A model generated the notes under the pieces. It was not told where the DNA came from. It did no database searches and saw only the letters and a list, made by a program, of their open reading frames with translations. Below, one piece after another: positions 5,353 through 5,938 of a DNA stretch of 5,938 nucleotides. Position 1 is the stretch's first letter, and the number at the start of each line of letters is the position of its first letter. Source of the DNA: Clostridiales bacterium (GTDB lineage Bacteria > Bacillota > Clostridia > Lachnospirales > Lachnospiraceae); NCBI GenBank assembly GCA_021203115.1, contig JAJQBV010000066.1, positions 1 through 5,938 on the forward strand, written 5' to 3'. The translations under genes and the position numbers were made by a program.

Positions 5353-5938
5353 AATTTATCATACGCCTCTGTAATCTTCTGCGCTATATGGGCGGCACCC
5401 AGCCCGACCTTCTCCCGAAGCTGTGAAACCGTGCCGTGGCAGACAAACTGATCCTCGATTCCGAACCGCAAAAAGGCCGTGTCCGCATTCAGTTCATCCA
5501 GATACGCACCCACGGCCTCCCCAAAACCGCCGCGGAGCATATTTTCCTCTATCGTCACAATGAGAACATGCTCCTCCACTGCTCTTTTTACGGAATCCCG
5601 GTCAATCGGCTTGACAAAACGGGCGTTAATCAGAGAACAGTCATACCCCTTATCGTGAAGTATTCTGTGGACATCCAGCGCCGTCTCCACCATGGCGCCG
5701 ACCGCAAAGATAGCGATCTGGAGCTCCTCATAGATCCACTCGCTCTTTCCGCAGCGAACCGGCGCGCGGTAACCCCGCAGGCCGTCGTAAGCCTGTCCGC
5801 GCGGATAGCGGATCGCAGCCGGCCCCTCGTACCGGGAGGCAAACCAGAGCATATCGGCCAGCTCCCACTTGTTTTTCGGAGCCATGACCACCATGTTCGG
5901 CATCATGGACAGATACGAGAGATCGAGCACCCCGTGGT
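5349..5938 (-). CDS. dxs: 1-deoxy-D-xylulose-5-phosphate synthase, C-terminal part (5' end outside window)
   Basis: DXS is a cytoplasmic thiamine-diphosphate enzyme that condenses pyruvate with glyceraldehyde 3-phosphate to 1-deoxy-D-xylulose 5-phosphate, the entry step of the MEP isoprenoid pathway and a precursor for thiamine and pyridoxal. About 195 C-terminal residues of a usual ~620 are visible. The reading frame stays open to the window edge. The GTG at 5930 is an internal valine, because the codons before it read His-Gly and continue the family motif HHGVxDLSYL. Other family signatures are PNMVVMAPK, AAIRYPRG (end of the pyrimidine-binding transketolase domain) and, in the C-terminal transketolase domain, NARFVKPID, TIEENMLRGGFG and the terminal HGTVSQLREKVGLGAAHIA. 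Nothing looks broken. The TGA stop overlaps the tlyA start by 4 nt (ATGA), so the two genes are probably translationally coupled. Clostridia commonly carry dxs immediately before tlyA. The active-site His and ThDP-binding half lies outside the window. Confidence 0.97.
   Translation of the reverse strand, partial: HGVLDLSYLSMMPNMVVMAPKNKWELADMLWFASRYEGPAAIRYPRGQAYDGLRGYRAPVRCGKSEWIYEELQIAIFAVGAMVETALDVHRILHDKGYDCSLINARFVKPIDRDSVKRAVEEHVLIVTIEENMLRGGFGEAVGAYLDELNADTAFLRFGIEDQFVCHGTVSQLREKVGLGAAHIAQKITEAYDKL

Overview
The window is a compact, entirely leftward-transcribed (minus-strand) chromosomal locus of an endospore-forming member of the Clostridia, most likely a GC-richer Lachnospiraceae-type Firmicute. 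Two things support this. The gene order dxs - tlyA - nadK - argR - recN - spoIVB is the classic Firmicute housekeeping/sporulation neighbourhood that normally leads into spo0A. SpoIVB itself is restricted to spore-formers. The coding sequence is GC-rich with strong avoidance of TTA, CTA and TCA codons, while the short intergenic gaps are AT-rich. The genus cannot be named from the sequence alone.

Layout from right to left, in the direction of transcription. The 3' end of dxs (isoprenoid precursor synthesis) enters from the right edge. It overlaps tlyA (S4/FtsJ-type rRNA 2'-O-methyltransferase) by 4 nt. Three bases separate tlyA from nadK (NAD kinase), and nadK overlaps argR (arginine repressor) by 4 nt. 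These four genes are evidently one translationally coupled transcript. A gap of about 94 nt with no convincing promoter or terminator separates argR from recN (DNA repair SMC-like ATPase), so recN is probably the last gene of the operon. A strong intrinsic terminator follows recN. spoIVB (forespore-secreted S55 signalling protease) comes next with its own ribosome binding site. A sporulation-type -10 element directly upstream of, and running into, the recN terminator is a candidate promoter for it. spoIVB ends at a long hairpin whose U-tract lies on the plus-strand side.

The leftmost 77 bases are AT-rich and unassigned. They may be the spoIVB-spo0A intergenic region or the edge of an inserted or repeat element; the sequence does not settle this.

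Functionally the locus mixes precursor and cofactor supply (DXS, NadK), ribosome modification (TlyA), amino-acid regulation (ArgR) and recombinational repair (RecN) in one vegetative operon, and then switches to a sporulation-specific unit. All six genes are intact across their visible extent, with catalytic and binding motifs in place. I see no mobile element ORF, CRISPR array, tRNA or rRNA, and no undescribed multi-gene system. The points of interest are regulatory: the recN/spoIVB junction, the orientation of the left-hand hairpin and the unassigned left edge.
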